A stretch of 64,000 nt of DNA from Nitrospirillum viridazoti CBAmc (GCF_000730165.1 NZ_CP022110.1:1743501-1807500); one strand, 5' to 3'. Positions 9,103 through 20,165 are shown, counted from the first letter of the stretch. A program made the numbers and translations. Notes: generated by a model not told the origin, from the letters alone.

Positions 9103-11433
9103 TTAGAACTGCGAACCGAAGCTGAAGCGGAACTGCTGAATGCGGTCGTAGCTCTTCTTCATCCACGGATAGGCCAGGTCGATGCGGATGGGACCGAACG
9201 GCGACTTCCACGACACGCCCACGCCCGAGGAGGCGCGGAACGCGAACTCGTCATGGAAATCGTCACCCGGCAACGGCGACTCACCGCTCTGGTCCAGGGC
9301 ACCGATGTCGGTGAAGACGTGGAAGTCCACGCCCAGTTCCTCCGGCAGGCCCAGCGGGAAGGTAACTTCCGACGTGCCGCGTACCAGACGCTTACCGCCC
9401 AGGGCGTCGTTGCCGCCGTTGCTGCTGAAGGCGCGGGGGCCGACGCCGGCCACCTGGAAGCCGCGCAGGGTGTCGCCGCCCAGGAAGAAGCGGTCCTGAA
9501 TGCGCACGAACTCACCACCCAGACCCAGGATGTAGCCAACCTCACCCTCGATCTTCAGCACGACATTGCTGAACAGCGGGAAGTAGATGCCCGAGGTCAG
9601 GCGGTTGCGCAGGAAGTGCACGCTGCCGCCCAGGCCCGCCACCTGGTTAGTGACGGTGAAGTAGTAGCCGGAGGTCGGCTTCAGGCGGCTGTCACGGGCA
9701 TCGAAGGTCAGGGCGGACTGAATGGACGAGGTCGTCGTCGCACCCACCTGCTCCTGCACGAAGCGCGTGGTTTCATAGGTGATGTCGCTGATCCGGGTGT
9801 GGGACAGCGTGTAGGTCACCAGTTCGCGCAAGCGGTCGGAGATGGGGAAGCCGGCACGGATGTCGAAGCCCGTGCTGGACATGTCGTAGCTGTAGGACTC
9901 TTCCGTCGTATTGGCGTTGCGGTCCGTGCGGAACAGGTCCACGCCCATCGCCAGATCCCGATTCATGAAATAGGGATCGGTATAGGAGATGGTGAATTCC
10001 TTGGAGTAGTAGGACCACATCGTCGAGAAACGGATGTCTTGGCCCGTACCCAGGAAGTTGCGCTGGCGGATCGAGAAGTCGATCAGTGCGCCTTCGGTGG
10101 TGGAGTAACCCAGGCCCACCTGGATTTCACCGGTGGATTGCTCGCTGAGGTCGACGGTCAACACCGCCTGGTCGGGCGTGCTGCCCTCGCTCGGCTTGAT
10201 CTTGACGTCGTCGAAGAAGCCCAGATCCTTCACGCGCTGCTCGGAGCGCTTGACCTTGGACGCGTTGAAGGGGTCGCCTTCGGCCAGCAGCAGCTCGCGC
10301 CGCACCACCTTGTCCAGGGTGATGAGGTTGCCGTTGATGTCGATGCGCTCGACGAACACGCGCGGGCTGGGGTTGATCTCGAAGTGCAGATCGACGGTCT
10401 GCGTGTCGGCGTGGCGTTCCTCATTGGGATCCACCTGGACGAACGCGTACTGCTGGTCGCCCAGCTTGTCCTGCAGCTTGTTGATCGTGCTTTCGATCTT
10501 GTCGGCGTTGAACCAGTCGCCTTCCTTGGTCTCGATCACCTCGCGCAGCGGAGCCAGATCGATGTCCTTGATGGCGCTGGTCAGTTCGATCTTGCCGAAC
10601 TTGTAGCGCTTGCCCTCGTCCAGGGCCATGGTGATGAAGAACTTGTCACGGTCGGGCGTCAGTTCCGCGACCGACGACATCACGCGGAAGTCGGGGTAGC
10701 CGTTGCGGAAATAGAAGCGGCGGATCTGTTCCTTGTCGTAGGCCAGGCGATCGGGATCATAGGTGTCGTCGCTGGACAGGAAGCGCCACCAACGCGATTC
10801 CTTGGTCACCATGACGTTGCGCAGGTCGCTGTCGTCATAGATGTTGTTGTTGATGAAGCTGATCAGCTGCACGCCGGTCAGTGGGCCTTCATCGATCTCG
10901 AACACGAGGTCGACGCGGTTCTGTTCCAGCTGGACGATCTTGGGTTCGATGCGCGCAGCGAAGCGGCCGTTACGGCGGTAGACGTCCAGCATGCGCTGCA
11001 CGTCCTGCTGCACGCGGGACCGGGTGAACACCAGGCGCGAGCGCAGCTGGACTTCGGACTGCAGGTCCTCGGTCTTGACGCGCTTGTTCCCTTCGAAGAC
11101 CACGCGGTTGATGATCGGGTTCTCGACCACGGCCACCACCAGGGTGTCGCCGTCGCGACGCAGGGTCACGTCGGCGAACAGGCCGGTGGCGAACAGGGCC
11201 TTCAGCGATTCATCGATCTTGTCCGGATTGAAGGCATCGCCCTGGGACACGACCAGGTAAGAGCGGACCGTGGCCTGCTCGATACGCTGGGTGCCTTCGA
11301 CGCGGATGTCCTTGATGACGCCACCGGACAGGATCTCCTGAGCCCAGGCACCGGACGAAAGAGCGACAGCTGACGTTGCGGTGGTGCTGGCGATAGCCAG
11401 GCACAGCGCCGCTACTCTCGAAACCGAACCCAA
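9103..11433 (-). CDS. bamA: Outer membrane protein assembly factor BamA
   Basis: BamA is the essential Omp85 insertase of the outer membrane. The 776-residue protein has a signal peptide ending near AWAQ (residue 31), five POTRA domains beginning at IKDIRVEGTQRIEQATV, and a C-terminal barrel with VAGVGPRAF and a last strand ending in phenylalanine (FRFSFGSQF). The start is TTG at 11433, supported by GGGGGAAA five bases upstream and by the position just after the rseP stop. No ATG or GTG fits the signal peptide. Confidence 0.95.
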   Translation of the reverse strand: MGSVSRVAALCLAIASTTATSAVALSSGAWAQEILSGGVIKDIRVEGTQRIEQATVRSYLVVSQGDAFNPDKIDESLKALFATGLFADVTLRRDGDTLVVAVVENPIINRVVFEGNKRVKTEDLQSEVQLRSRLVFTRSRVQQDVQRMLDVYRRNGRFAARIEPKIVQLEQNRVDLVFEIDEGPLTGVQLISFINNNIYDDSDLRNVMVTKESRWWRFLSSDDTYDPDRLAYDKEQIRRFYFRNGYPDFRVMSSVAELTPDRDKFFITMALDEGKRYKFGKIELTSAIKDIDLAPLREVIETKEGDWFNADKIESTINKLQDKLGDQQYAFVQVDPNEERHADTQTVDLHFEINPSPRVFVERIDINGNLITLDKVVRRELLLAEGDPFNASKVKRSEQRVKDLGFFDDVKIKPSEGSTPDQAVLTVDLSEQSTGEIQVGLGYSTTEGALIDFSIRQRNFLGTGQDIRFSTMWSYYSKEFTISYTDPYFMNRDLAMGVDLFRTDRNANTTEESYSYDMSSTGFDIRAGFPISDRLRELVTYTLSHTRISDITYETTRFVQEQVGATTTSSIQSALTFDARDSRLKPTSGYYFTVTNQVAGLGGSVHFLRNRLTSGIYFPLFSNVVLKIEGEVGYILGLGGEFVRIQDRFFLGGDTLRGFQVAGVGPRAFSSNGGNDALGGKRLVRGTSEVTFPLGLPEELGVDFHVFTDIGALDQSGESPLPGDDFHDEFAFRASSGVGVSWKSPFGPIRIDLAYPWMKKSYDRIQQFRFSFGSQF

Positions 11434-11446
11434 TTATTTCCCCCGG

Positions 11447-12589
11447 TCAAACTTTGGAAATCAGAGACTTAACGAAACTGCCCACACCAAAGTGGATCAG
11501 ATCGTTCCAAGTGGCGAAAATCATGAGACTAAGTACCAAAGCCAGGCCGATCCGGAAACCATATTCCTGAGCGCGCTCGCCCAGGGGACGGCCCCGCAAA
11601 GCTTCCAGGCCATAGTACATAAGATGCCCGCCGTCCAGCATGGGGACGGGGAAGAGATTGATCAGGCCCAGGTTCACCGACAGCACGGTCATGAACCAGA
11701 TGACCTGGACCAGGCCCAACTGTGCCATCTGCCCGGACATCTGCACGATGCGCAGCGGCCCGCCCAGATCCTCGGTGCCATGGCTACCCGCGATCATTTG
11801 GCCCACGGCGTCCAGCGTGCCGGTGATCAGGGCCCAGGTCGCCTTGCACGCCGCCCACACGGCGTTCAGCGGATCGCGGCGGTGGTATTCGTCCTGCCCG
11901 CGGATGACGCCCAGGCGGCCGATACGGCTCTTGTTGCCGAAGCGGTCTTCCGATTCCACGGCGCGCGGCGTGACGCTCAGATCCATCTGCGCGTCGCCGC
12001 GCTGCACCTTCACATCCAGCGTCACATCCGGACTGATGGCGATGATCTGCTGCAGATCCTCGAACCGCTCGATCTTGTGGCCGCCCAGTTCCAGCACGCG
12101 GTCGCCCGCCTGCAGGCCGGCTACGGCGGCGGCGCTGTCGGGCTCCACCTGTTGCAGCACGGCGGGCGTGTAGGGCTGGCCGTAGAACATGAACAGCAGC
12201 GACAGGGCCACGATGGCGAATAGGAAATTGGCCATGGGGCCCGCCACCACGATGGCGGCGCGCTGGCCCACCCGCTTGTAGTGGAAGGATACGGCGCGCT
12301 CTTCCGGCGTCATGGAGCGGGTCTCGGCGCCGGGCCGGCTGGCGGCGTCGGCGTCACCGAACATCTTCACGTAGCCGCCCAGCGGGATCAGGCTGAACTT
12401 CCAGCGCGTGCCGGCGCGGTCGTTGAAACCCCAGATTTCCGGACCGAAGCCGATGGAGAACACATCCACCCGCACGCCGTTGCGGCGCGCGATGTAGTAA
12501 TGGCCGAATTCGTGCACGAACACGAGGACGGTCAAGACCACCAGGAAGGTGCCCCCATAGGTGCTGGCGTAGTTCACGATCTGATGCAT
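11447..12589 (-). CDS. rseP: Site-2 protease RseP (MmpA-like)
   Basis: This inner-membrane zinc metalloprotease performs regulated intramembrane proteolysis, classically of anti-sigma factors. The HEFGH motif lies at residues 26-30 in the first membrane segment. A single PDZ domain follows (about residues 120-200; LQAGDRVLELGG), and the C-terminal membrane segments include MLDGGHLMYYGLEALRGRPL with the third zinc ligand. The length (380 residues) is normal. The start is uncertain: ATG at 12589 is used, but a TTG at 12604 has AAGGAGG at ideal spacing. Confidence 0.93.
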   Translation of the reverse strand: MHQIVNYASTYGGTFLVVLTVLVFVHEFGHYYIARRNGVRVDVFSIGFGPEIWGFNDRAGTRWKFSLIPLGGYVKMFGDADAASRPGAETRSMTPEERAVSFHYKRVGQRAAIVVAGPMANFLFAIVALSLLFMFYGQPYTPAVLQQVEPDSAAAVAGLQAGDRVLELGGHKIERFEDLQQIIAISPDVTLDVKVQRGDAQMDLSVTPRAVESEDRFGNKSRIGRLGVIRGQDEYHRRDPLNAVWAACKATWALITGTLDAVGQMIAGSHGTEDLGGPLRIVQMSGQMAQLGLVQVIWFMTVLSVNLGLINLFPVPMLDGGHLMYYGLEALRGRPLGERAQEYGFRIGLALVLSLMIFATWNDLIHFGVGSFVKSLISKV

Positions 12590-12797
12590 CGTCCCAAACT
12601 CCAATAACACCCCCTCCTTCAGGGCTTTCCCGCCTCACCCCGCCTTCCGGCGCGGAAACTGGGACACGCATGAGAAGAGGGCCTGTTTGCCTGGTCGCGA
12701 TGGTGCGCCGCCTTGGTGAACAAAACGTCACCAGCGGCGGCTTCGCAACCTGGCCGGCAGGCCCCGGTCATCCTTGAACGGCCGGGACCCCCGTTTC

Positions 12798-14012
12798 CTA
12801 TCGCGCCTGAATCGCTTCAGCCGCAACCCGCCGCGCAACGGTATCGACTTCGCGCACATCGTCCAGTGAATTAAGGCGGGAATGCGGCACCGTCGTCATC
12901 GTGTGCTCGACAATACGCTCGATATCCAGGAAGCCGATGCGGCCATCCAGGAAAGCGGCCACGGCCATCTCGTTGGCGGCGTTCATGACGCAGGCGGCGC
13001 AACCGCCGGCCCGCATGGCCTCGCGCGCCAGGCGCAGCGCCGGGAACTTCCCCGGATCGGGCGCGTAGAATTCCAGATGGCCGGCGGTCACCAGGTTCAG
13101 GCGATCACCCGGGGTGGCGATGCGGTGCGGCCAGCCCAGGGCCACGGCGATGGGCGTGCGCATGTCCGGCGTGCCCAGCTGCGCCAGGACGGAACCGTCG
13201 ACATATTCCACCAGGCTGTGCACCACCGACTGCGGATGGACCAGCACGTCGATCTTATCCTCGGGCATGCCGAACAAATGGTGGGCCTCGATGACCTCCA
13301 GCCCCTTGTTCATCATGGTGGCGCTGTCGACCGAGATCTTGGCGCCCATGTCCCAGGTGGGGTGGGCCACCGCCTCCTTCACCGTGGCGCGGGCCATGTC
13401 CTCACGCGTCTTGTTGCGGAAAGGGCCGCCCGAGGCGGTCAGGATCAGGCGGCTCACGCCCTCCACCCGCTCGGAGTCGAAGACCTGGAAGATGGCGCTG
13501 TGCTCGCTGTCCACCGGCAGCAGGGTGGCGCCGTGGCGCTTCACCTCTGCCATCATCAGCGACCCGGCGCAGACCAGCACCTCCTTGTTGGCGAAGGCCA
13601 CGGTGGCGCCCCGGCGCGCGGCGGCCAGCGTCGGTTCCATGCCGGCGGCGCCCACGATGGCGGCCATGACCCAGTCCGCAGGCCGCGCGGCGGCGCCCAC
13701 CACCGCCTGGGCACCAGCGGCGACCTCGATGCCGGTGCCGGACAGCGCGTCCTTCAGGGCGGCGTAGTGGGCCTCATCCGCCACCACGGCGGCCTTGGCG
13801 CGCAGCTCCTTGGCCTGGCGGGCCAGCAGATCCACGTTCTTGCGGGCCACCAGCGCCTCGACCTGGTACTTCTCCGGATCGGCCGCGACCAGCTCGACCG
13901 TGTTGCAGCCCACCGAGCCGGTGGAGCCCAGGATGGTCACCGTGCGCGCGGCGGGAACGGCGGCGGTCGCCGTCTCCGGCGCCACAACGGCCTGCAGGGA
14001 ACTCACCACCAT
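12798..14012 (-). CDS. dxr: 1-deoxy-D-xylulose 5-phosphate reductoisomerase
   Basis: Dxr converts DXP to MEP with NADPH, the committed step of non-mevalonate isoprenoid synthesis. The nucleotide-binding motif [10 protein letters not shown] lies near residues 27-35. [21 protein letters not shown] and the [10 protein letters not shown] flap motif are all present, and the length (404 residues) is normal. Its start overlaps the end of cdsA by 10 bases. About 190 bases separate it from rseP, without a recognisable gene. Confidence 0.95.
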   Translation of the reverse strand: MVVSSLQAVVAPETATAAVPAARTVTILGSTGSVGCNTVELVAADPEKYQVEALVARKNVDLLARQAKELRAKAAVVADEAHYAALKDALSGTGIEVAAGAQAVVGAAARPADWVMAAIVGAAGMEPTLAAARRGATVAFANKEVLVCAGSLMMAEVKRHGATLLPVDSEHSAIFQVFDSERVEGVSRLILTASGGPFRNKTREDMARATVKEAVAHPTWDMGAKISVDSATMMNKGLEVIEAHHLFGMPEDKIDVLVHPQSVVHSLVEYVDGSVLAQLGTPDMRTPIAVALGWPHRIATPGDRLNLVTAGHLEFYAPDPGKFPALRLAREAMRAGGCAACVMNAANEMAVAAFLDGRIGFLDIERIVEHTMTTVPHSRLNSLDDVREVDTVARRVAAEAIQAR

Positions 14013-14899
14013 GACCCATTCTCCCCAATCAGGGCGTGGAACAGCGCGAACACCGGCGCCGCCATGACCAGCCCATCAATGCGATCCAACAATCCGCCGT
14101 GCCCGGGGATCAGCGAGCCGCTGTCCTTCACGTCACACCGGCGCTTCATATACGATTCGAACAGGTCGCCCGCCTGGCCCACCACCGCGATGACGGCCGC
14201 CACCAGGGCGCCGGCGCCGGGCGAGGACACGGTGGCCAGCGGCGACAGCGCCAACCCTACCAAAGCCGCGGCCGCCATGCCGCCCAAAAGGCCTGCCCAG
14301 GTCTTCTTCGGGCTGATGCGTGGCGCAAGCTTGGGGCCGCCGATGGCCCGGCCGGCGGCATAAGCGCCGATGTCGGTGGCCCAGATGGCCAGCAGCAGGA
14401 ACAGGAACAGCCAGGGGGCGTCGGGGCCCGCCCGGTTGCGGATCCAGTCCAGCGCCAGGCAGCCGCCGCCGACGTAGGGCACGATCAGCGCGAACAGGAT
14501 GGGCGCCGGCAGCCGGCCGGCGGTGCCCCCCTCGTTGGCCTCCGCCTCCGGCGCGTGCGGGTGGCCGCCGGCGGCGGCCCACCACAACAGCGCCGTCTGC
14601 GCCGCCAGCAGGACCAGGCCATAGAGCGGCCCAGCCACGAACTCGCCACTGAGGGTGACCAGGATGGTCATCAGCCCCATGGTCGTGGCCCAGGGCTGGC
14701 GCCCCGGCACCACCAGGCGCAGCCATTCCAGACCGGCGATGACGGCGACCGCCACCAGCACCAGCTGAAAGACGAGGCCGCCCAGCCATACGGCCACCAG
14801 GACCGGGGGCCCCAGGACCAAAGCGGAGAAGATACGGGTCTTCAGATCACCCGGCAGCTTGGCCAACAGCCCTTCAGCGCGTTCCAACCGTTGCCCCAT
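14003..14899 (-). CDS. cdsA: Phosphatidate cytidylyltransferase
   Basis: CdsA makes CDP-diacylglycerol from phosphatidic acid and CTP in the inner membrane. The 298-residue protein has multiple hydrophobic segments and the C-terminal signature region [20 protein letters not shown] followed by [12 protein letters not shown]. The ATG at 14899 lies inside the end of uppS (26-base overlap) and lacks a clear ribosome-binding site, so the exact start is uncertain. Confidence 0.92.
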   Translation of the reverse strand: MGQRLERAEGLLAKLPGDLKTRIFSALVLGPPVLVAVWLGGLVFQLVLVAVAVIAGLEWLRLVVPGRQPWATTMGLMTILVTLSGEFVAGPLYGLVLLAAQTALLWWAAAGGHPHAPEAEANEGGTAGRLPAPILFALIVPYVGGGCLALDWIRNRAGPDAPWLFLFLLLAIWATDIGAYAAGRAIGGPKLAPRISPKKTWAGLLGGMAAAALVGLALSPLATVSSPGAGALVAAVIAVVGQAGDLFESYMKRRCDVKDSGSLIPGHGGLLDRIDGLVMAAPVFALFHALIGENGSWW

Positions 14900-15611
14900 A
14901 CCGGCGGTCGCGCCGATGGAATTCCTGGATGGCGTCATCCAATTCCTGGCGACCGAAATCCGGCCACAGCGTTTCAACGAACACCAGCTCCGCATAGGCC
15001 ATCTGCCACAGCAGGAAGTTGCTGATGCGCTTTTCCCCGCTGGTGCGGATCACCAGGTCCGGATCGGGGATGTCCTGGGTATAGAGCGAGGCGCCCAAGC
15101 TTTCCACCGTCACCTGGTCGGCCGTCATGCGCCCGGCCTTCACCTCTTCCGCCAAATGGCGGGCGGCGTTGGCGATTTCCTGGCGCGAGCCGTAGCTGAG
15201 CGCCATCACCAACGTCAGGCCGGTGTTGTTCGCCGTCAGGGTCTCGGCGTTCCGGATCAGCGTGACGATGTCGGGCGCCAGGCGCGACCGGTCGCCGATG
15301 ATGCGCAGCCGCACGCCGTTCTTGTGCAGGGTGGCGATCTCACCCCGCAGGTAGAACCGCAGCAGGTGCATCAGTTCGCTGACCTCACCCTCGGGCCGGC
15401 TCCAGTTCTCGGACGAGAAGCTGAACAGGGTGAGGTAGGACACGCCCAGTTCCCGCGCCGCCTCCAGCACACGCCGCACCGCCTCCACGCCTTTTTTGTG
15501 GCCGGCGGTGCGGGGCAGGCCCCGGCGCGTCGCCCAGCGCCCATTGCCATCCATGATGATGGCGATATGGGCGGGCGGGCGGGCGTTCAGGAGCACTGCG
15601 GCACCGGACAT
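14874..15611 (-). CDS. uppS: Isoprenyl transferase (undecaprenyl diphosphate synthase)
   Basis: UppS builds the C55 lipid carrier for peptidoglycan and O-antigen by adding isopentenyl units to farnesyl diphosphate. The catalytic aspartate is D21 in IAIIMDGNGRWA. The FSSENWSRP and PDLVIRTSGEKRISNFLLWQ signatures are present, and the 245-residue length is typical. It lies between frr and cdsA and overlaps cdsA. Confidence 0.95.
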   Translation of the reverse strand: MSGAAVLLNARPPAHIAIIMDGNGRWATRRGLPRTAGHKKGVEAVRRVLEAARELGVSYLTLFSFSSENWSRPEGEVSELMHLLRFYLRGEIATLHKNGVRLRIIGDRSRLAPDIVTLIRNAETLTANNTGLTLVMALSYGSRQEIANAARHLAEEVKAGRMTADQVTVESLGASLYTQDIPDPDLVIRTSGEKRISNFLLWQMAYAELVFVETLWPDFGRQELDDAIQEFHRRDRRYGATVGTR

Positions 15612-15674
15612 GGGACTCTCGAAGAAACAGGAACCGGGGACGGGTAGAAATGAAAGCGAACCTGGAACGCCACC

Positions 15675-16238
15675 TCAGATCTGGGTGATGTCCTTTTCCT
15701 TGGCCGCGAACGCCTCATCGATCTTCTTGATGTGCGCGTCGGTCAGGGCCTGCACCTTGTCCGACCACGTCTTGTGCTCGTCCTCGGACAGGTCGCCGTC
15801 CTTCTGCAGCTTCTTCAGGTGGTCCATGCCGTCGCGGCGCACGTTGCGCACGGCGACGCGGGCCTGCTCGGCATACTTGTTGGCCACCTTCACCAGTTCC
15901 TGGCGGCGTTCCTGGTTCAGGTCCGGGATCGGCACGCGGATGGTGTTGCCATCGGTCTGCGGGTTCAGGCCCAGGCCGGCCTCGCGGATGGCCTTCTCGG
16001 TGGCCTTCACCATGCCGCGGTCCCACACCTGCACGGTGATCAGGCGGGGCTCAGGCACGCTCACGGTGGCGACCTGGTTCAGGGGCATGCTGGAGCCGTA
16101 GGCCTCCACCTGCACCGGATCCAGCAGGTTGGCCGACGCGCGGCCGGTGCGCAGGCCGGCGAATTCCTTGCGCAGGTTGTCAACGGCGCCATCCATGCGC
16201 CGGCTGATGCCATCGATATCGGGGGCGGCCACGTTCAA
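15675..16238 (-). CDS. frr: Ribosome recycling factor
   Basis: RRF splits post-termination ribosomes together with EF-G. The 187-residue protein has the family regions [20 protein letters not shown] and [18 protein letters not shown]. Its start overlaps the pyrH stop by four bases, so the two are coupled. Confidence 0.96.
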   Translation of the reverse strand: MNVAAPDIDGISRRMDGAVDNLRKEFAGLRTGRASANLLDPVQVEAYGSSMPLNQVATVSVPEPRLITVQVWDRGMVKATEKAIREAGLGLNPQTDGNTIRVPIPDLNQERRQELVKVANKYAEQARVAVRNVRRDGMDHLKKLQKDGDLSEDEHKTWSDKVQALTDAHIKKIDEAFAAKEKDITQI

Positions 16239-16957
16239 GCCTCTTCTTCCGTAATGATCGTGAAATGACCCCTTCCATCCATGACTTCGGCGAAACCGCC
16301 TTCCTGATGGATGGAAAAGACGAGAATAGGAATGTTGTTCTCACGCGCCAGCGAAATCGCCGTCGCGTCCATGACCTGCAGGTCGTTGGACAGCACGTGC
16401 AGGTAGCTCAGGGAACTCAGACGCTCGGCCGTGGGATCCTTCTTCGGATCGGCGGTGTAGACGCCATCCACCTTGGTGCCCTTCAGCAGGGCCTCGCAGC
16501 CCATTTCCGAGGCGCGCAAGGCCGCGGCCGTATCGGTGGTGAAGAAGGGGTTGCCGGTGCCGGCGGCGAAAATCACCACCCTGCCCTTTTCCATGTGGCG
16601 CACGGCGCGGCGGCGGATGAAGGGCTCGCACACACTGGCCATGGGGATGGCGGACTGCACGCGGGTGGGCACGTCGATGCGCTCCAGCGCGCTCTGCATG
16701 GCCAGGGCGTTCATCACGGTGGCCAGCATGCCCATGTTGTCGGCCGTGGCGCGTTCCATGCCCGACGCGGCGCCCGAGATGCCGCGGAAAATGTTGCCGC
16801 CGCCGATGACCAGGCAAACCTCGACCCCCATCTGGACGACGGTCTTCACCTCGTTGGCGACGCGGTTGACGACCTTCTGGTCGAGACCGAATTCACGGTC
16901 CCCCATCAGCGCCTCGCCCGAGATTTTCAATAGCACGCGTTTGTATCGGGCAGCCAC
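16235..16957 (-). CDS. pyrH: UMP kinase
   Basis: PyrH phosphorylates UMP to UDP for nucleotide and cell-wall precursor synthesis. The amino-acid-kinase fold shows [15 protein letters not shown] at the N-terminus, [10 protein letters not shown], and the [17 protein letters not shown] region. The length (240 residues) is standard. The start is GTG at 16957, with GAGAGGA about nine bases upstream. Confidence 0.95.
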   Translation of the reverse strand: MAARYKRVLLKISGEALMGDREFGLDQKVVNRVANEVKTVVQMGVEVCLVIGGGNIFRGISGAASGMERATADNMGMLATVMNALAMQSALERIDVPTRVQSAIPMASVCEPFIRRRAVRHMEKGRVVIFAAGTGNPFFTTDTAAALRASEMGCEALLKGTKVDGVYTADPKKDPTAERLSSLSYLHVLSNDLQVMDATAISLARENNIPILVFSIHQEGGFAEVMDGRGHFTIITEEEA

Positions 16958-17277
16958 GGGGTCAGGTCCTCTCGCCAGTTGGTGGGCCCGGCGGCAAGCC
17001 GGGTTGGGAAGCCACGAGTGTCCGGGGTCAGATCCGGGTTAGCTCTACTGCAAACTTGCCCCCGCCGCCAAGTCTGGCGTTGCGGGAAGGCAGCACAACA
17101 GAGCCCCGAATTGTGCCGTCAAAATGACGCCGGGCCCGAGGCACACGAAAGAGCGGCGCGGACGATCACGCCGGCGGCCACTCTACTCACCTGGAATTGT
17201 CAGGAAAATCGCCATCCGGGGCTGACACAGAAATGGTGCCGGGGATGGCCTGGGGGCACCGCCATGGCAGGGGTACC
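16958..17277. other. Gene-free stretch between pyrH and the tsf terminator
   Basis: I see no coding region in these 320 bases. They separate the tsf terminator from pyrH and should hold the promoter of the pyrH-frr-uppS-cdsA series on the minus strand. I found no convincing -35/-10 pair. Confidence 0.5.
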
Positions 17278-17312
17278 CAAGAAACCGGCGCGCCCATCAC
17301 TGGACGCGCCGG
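17278..17312 (-). terminator. Rho-independent terminator after tsf
   Basis: Arms CCGGCGCG (17285-17292) and CGCGCCGG (17305-17312) form a GC stem. On the minus-strand transcript it is followed by TTTCTTG (17284 down to 17278). It lies 29 bases past the tsf stop. Confidence 0.75.
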
Positions 17313-17340
17313 CCTTACTCAACTCAAGTCGGCTGTGGGA

Positions 17341-18258
17341 TCAGCGCGCCATCGAGGCCACTTCGGCCGCGAAATCGCTCTCTTCCTTCTCGATGCCGTC
17401 GCCCAGCACGAAGCGCACGAAGCCGGTCAGCTTCACCGGGGCGCCCACGTCCTTGGCGGCGTTCTCGACGACCTTGCGGATCTTGGTCTCCTGGTCGATC
17501 ACGTAGACCTGCTCCAGCAGCACCACTTCCTCGTAGTACTTGCGCAGGCGGCCTTCCACCATCTTCGCGATGATGTCCTCGGCCTTGCCCGAGGCGCGGG
17601 CCTGGTCGGCCAGCACGTTGCGCTCACGGTCCAGGGCGGCGGTGTCGACGTCGGCGATGTCCAGAGCCTCCGGACGGGCGGCGGCGATGTGCATGGCGAT
17701 CTGGCGACCCAGCTCCTGCAGCTTGGCCTTGTCGCCGGTCGACTCCAGAGCCACCAGCACGCCGATCTTGCCCAGGCCGCCGGTCAGGGCGTTATGGACG
17801 TAGGTGGCGACGACGCCGTCGGTGACCGACAGGCGGGCGGCGCGGCGCAGGTTCATGTTCTCGCCGATGGTGGCGACCAGGTGGGTCAGCTCTTCGGCGA
17901 CGGTGCGGCCGTTACCGAAAGCCTGGCCCTTCAGGGACTCGACGTCGGCATCGGCCAGGGCCAGCTTGGTCACGCCGGACACCAGGGCCTGGAACAGGTC
18001 GTTGCGGGCGACGAAGTCGGTCTCGGCGTTGATCTCGACGGCGGCGCCGACGGTGCCCTGGGAGGCGACGCCGACCAGGCCCTCGGCGGCGACGCGGCCG
18101 GCCTTCTTGGCGGCGGCGGCCAGGCCCTTCTTGCGCAGCCAGTCGACGGCGCCCTCGATGTCGCCGGCGACCTCGTTCAGGGCCTTCTTGCAGTCCATCA
18201 TGCCGGCGCCGGTCTTTTCGCGCAGCTCCTTAACGAGCGCAGCCGTAATCTCAGCCAT
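17341..18258 (-). CDS. tsf: Translation elongation factor Ts
   Basis: EF-Ts is the guanine nucleotide exchange factor for EF-Tu. The 305-residue protein begins with a UBA-like domain ([24 protein letters not shown]) and contains the [10 protein letters not shown] signature of the dimerisation region. I chose ATG at 18258 over an in-frame start at 18276 because it matches the usual family N-terminus. rpsB lies upstream on the same strand. Confidence 0.96.
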   Translation of the reverse strand: MAEITAALVKELREKTGAGMMDCKKALNEVAGDIEGAVDWLRKKGLAAAAKKAGRVAAEGLVGVASQGTVGAAVEINAETDFVARNDLFQALVSGVTKLALADADVESLKGQAFGNGRTVAEELTHLVATIGENMNLRRAARLSVTDGVVATYVHNALTGGLGKIGVLVALESTGDKAKLQELGRQIAMHIAAARPEALDIADVDTAALDRERNVLADQARASGKAEDIIAKMVEGRLRKYYEEVVLLEQVYVIDQETKIRKVVENAAKDVGAPVKLTGFVRFVLGDGIEKEESDFAAEVASMAR

Positions 18259-18389
18259 CTTCGCCTCTCTCATCACGTCAGGGCGGACGGGCGTCCGCAG
18301 GGATTTTGATCAGGGATCGGAGGGACGTCGCCGTCCGCATCCGGAAATTCGTGGGGTCGCCACCCCGGTGGGGGCCACCCATATGACAG

Positions 18390-18408
18390 CCGCCCCGAAG
18401 CGGGGCGG
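18390..18408. other. Hairpin in the rpsB-tsf spacer
   Basis: CCGCCCCG (18390-18397) and CGGGGCGG (18401-18408) form a perfect 8-bp stem with a three-base loop. It lies in the 279-base spacer, without a following T-run. It could attenuate or process the rpsB-tsf mRNA. I see no gene in the spacer. Confidence 0.4.
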
Positions 18409-18537
18409 TGGTCGGCCGGGAGCGGGATGGTTTGACGCACCCCGCGAACCCGGACAGTCCAAGGGCACCGCCCCGGACAGCAAGCCGGCCGGACCGGAAC
18501 CCCTGAAGGAGCCCCGGCCCGGCCGTTCGCTTAAGCC

Positions 18538-19317
18538 TTAGGCCTCGGCCGCGACTTCGGCTTCCTCGGCGGGGATCTCTTCCACCGGAGCCTCTTCCGA
18601 AGCGCCGACGTCGATGCCCGAGGCAGCCATCTCAGCGTGCAGGCCATCCAGCACGGCGCCGGAAATCAGCTCGCAGTACAGCTCGATGGCGCGCAGGGCG
18701 TCGTCGTTGCCGGGGATGGGGAAGGTCACGCCGTCGGGGTTGCTGTTGCTGTCCAGCACGGCCACCACGGGGATGCCCAGCTTGTTGGCTTCCTGAACGG
18801 CCAGCGACTCCTTGTTGGTGTCGATGATGACCAGGATGTCCGGCAGGCCGCCCATCTCCTTGATGCCGCCCAGCGCCCGCTCCAGCTTGTCGCGGTCACG
18901 GGTGCGGTTCAGCAGTTCCTTCTTGGTCAGGCCGGCGATCTGGCCGCCCAACAGCTCATCCATCTCGCGCAGGCGCTTAATGGACTGGGAGATGGTCTTC
19001 CAGTTGGTCAGCATGCCGCCGAGCCAACGGTGGTTGACGTAGTACTGGCCGCAACGACCAGCAGCCTCGGCCACCTTCTCCTGGGCCTGGCGCTTGGTGC
19101 CGACGAACAGGACGCGGCCACCGCCGGCCACCACGTCACGCACGGCCTGCATGGCGCGGTGCAGCATGGGCACCGACTGCTCCAGGTCGATGATGTGCAC
19201 GCCGTTGCGCACACCGAAGATGTACGGGGCCATCTTCGGGTTCCAGCGACGGGTGTGGTGACCGAAATGAACGCCGGCTTCCAGCAGCTGGCGCATGGTA
19301 AAGGTAGGCATAGCCAT
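18538..19317 (-). CDS. rpsB: 30S ribosomal protein S2
   Basis: The 259-residue protein carries the S2 signatures [22 protein letters not shown] near the N-terminus and [29 protein letters not shown] (the latter spans two short conserved blocks). The C-terminal tail is acidic and alanine/glutamate-rich, as in many alphaproteobacteria. I used the ATG at 19317, with GGAGAAAGG upstream; an ATG two codons later is possible. The frame is open further upstream, but that extension has no S2 similarity. Confidence 0.95.
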   Translation of the reverse strand: MAMPTFTMRQLLEAGVHFGHHTRRWNPKMAPYIFGVRNGVHIIDLEQSVPMLHRAMQAVRDVVAGGGRVLFVGTKRQAQEKVAEAAGRCGQYYVNHRWLGGMLTNWKTISQSIKRLREMDELLGGQIAGLTKKELLNRTRDRDKLERALGGIKEMGGLPDILVIIDTNKESLAVQEANKLGIPVVAVLDSNSNPDGVTFPIPGNDDALRAIELYCELISGAVLDGLHAEMAASGIDVGASEEAPVEEIPAEEAEVAAEA

Positions 19318-19562
19318 GAAACGGAACCTTTCTCCGGTTTGGCCTCCGTGGGCAATGCCCCTTGGCCACCTGGCCTTGAGACACCGGAAGCGGACCGCCC
19401 AGATAATAAGGACGCCCCGCAAGCCCACGTGTGGGATTGACGATGGCCGGTGTGATACTCCGCCGCCCCGGCGATTTCAACCCCGAAGCGCGGGCGCCCG
19501 CCCTGCGGGAACGAAAGGGGTCCCCCGCGCCGGGCGCTTGGCAGTACCGGGCCCCCACGCCT

Positions 19563-20159
19563 ATGGTGCGGCCCATGTTCGCCCCCACCGACTTCCCCGC
19601 TGAGTCCCCTCTGGCGGAGGCCCGCGCCGCGCTGGCCCTCAGCTATGCCGACCTGGGCCTGGCGCCGCCGGCCATCACCGCCGTCGCCGCCGGCGCCCTG
19701 CCGGACGCCGTGCGCCCGCGCCTGGACCATGTCGACGGCATGACGGCGGCCCTGGCCCGTCACGCCGGCGGCCCAGTCAGCGTCAACGTCCAGGCCCGCA
19801 CCCGTGACCAGGGTCCCGGCCTCGACCGCCTGCGCCGGCTCGTCATCCTGGCGGCGCGCACCGACGGCCGCCCCCTGGCCCTGGGCCTGCTGAGCGTCGA
19901 CCTGCTGGCCCTGCCCCCGTCGGTGGCGGCGGAAGCGCTGGCGGAAAAGACGCCCTTCGGCACCCTGCTGGCTGATGCTGGCCTGCCCTTCCTCAGCCGG
20001 CCGCGGCTGTTCTTCACCCTGGCGGCCGACGCGGCATTGGTCCGCCTGCTGGGCGGGACGGAGGGCGACGCGCTCTATGGCCGCCTGGCCCACCTGGCCT
20101 TCACCCTGCCCGGTGCCGAGCGCCCCGTGGCCCGGGTGGTGGAAATTCTGCGACCCTGA
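19563..20159 (+). CDS. Chorismate-lyase-like protein (uncertain)
   Basis: The 198-residue protein has a pattern reminiscent of UbiC-type chorismate pyruvate-lyases: RRLVILAARTDGRPLALGLL, then ALAEKTPFGTLLADAG, and a C-terminal ERPVARVVEILRP. UbiC makes 4-hydroxybenzoate for ubiquinone. The match is by eye only and the key arginine/glutamate pair is not certain. ATG at 19563 or 19575 could be the start; neither has a strong ribosome-binding site. It is divergent from rpsB and convergent with a LysR gene. Confidence 0.5.
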   Translation: MVRPMFAPTDFPAESPLAEARAALALSYADLGLAPPAITAVAAGALPDAVRPRLDHVDGMTAALARHAGGPVSVNVQARTRDQGPGLDRLRRLVILAARTDGRPLALGLLSVDLLALPPSVAAEALAEKTPFGTLLADAGLPFLSRPRLFFTLAADAALVRLLGGTEGDALYGRLAHLAFTLPGAERPVARVVEILRP

Positions 20160-20165
20160 ACAGAG

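Noticed and set aside
9058-11373. Long plus-strand open frame of 771 codons
   Set aside because: It is the antisense shadow of bamA. Its product is rich in V, G, H and D with no domain pattern, whereas bamA is unmistakable on the other strand.
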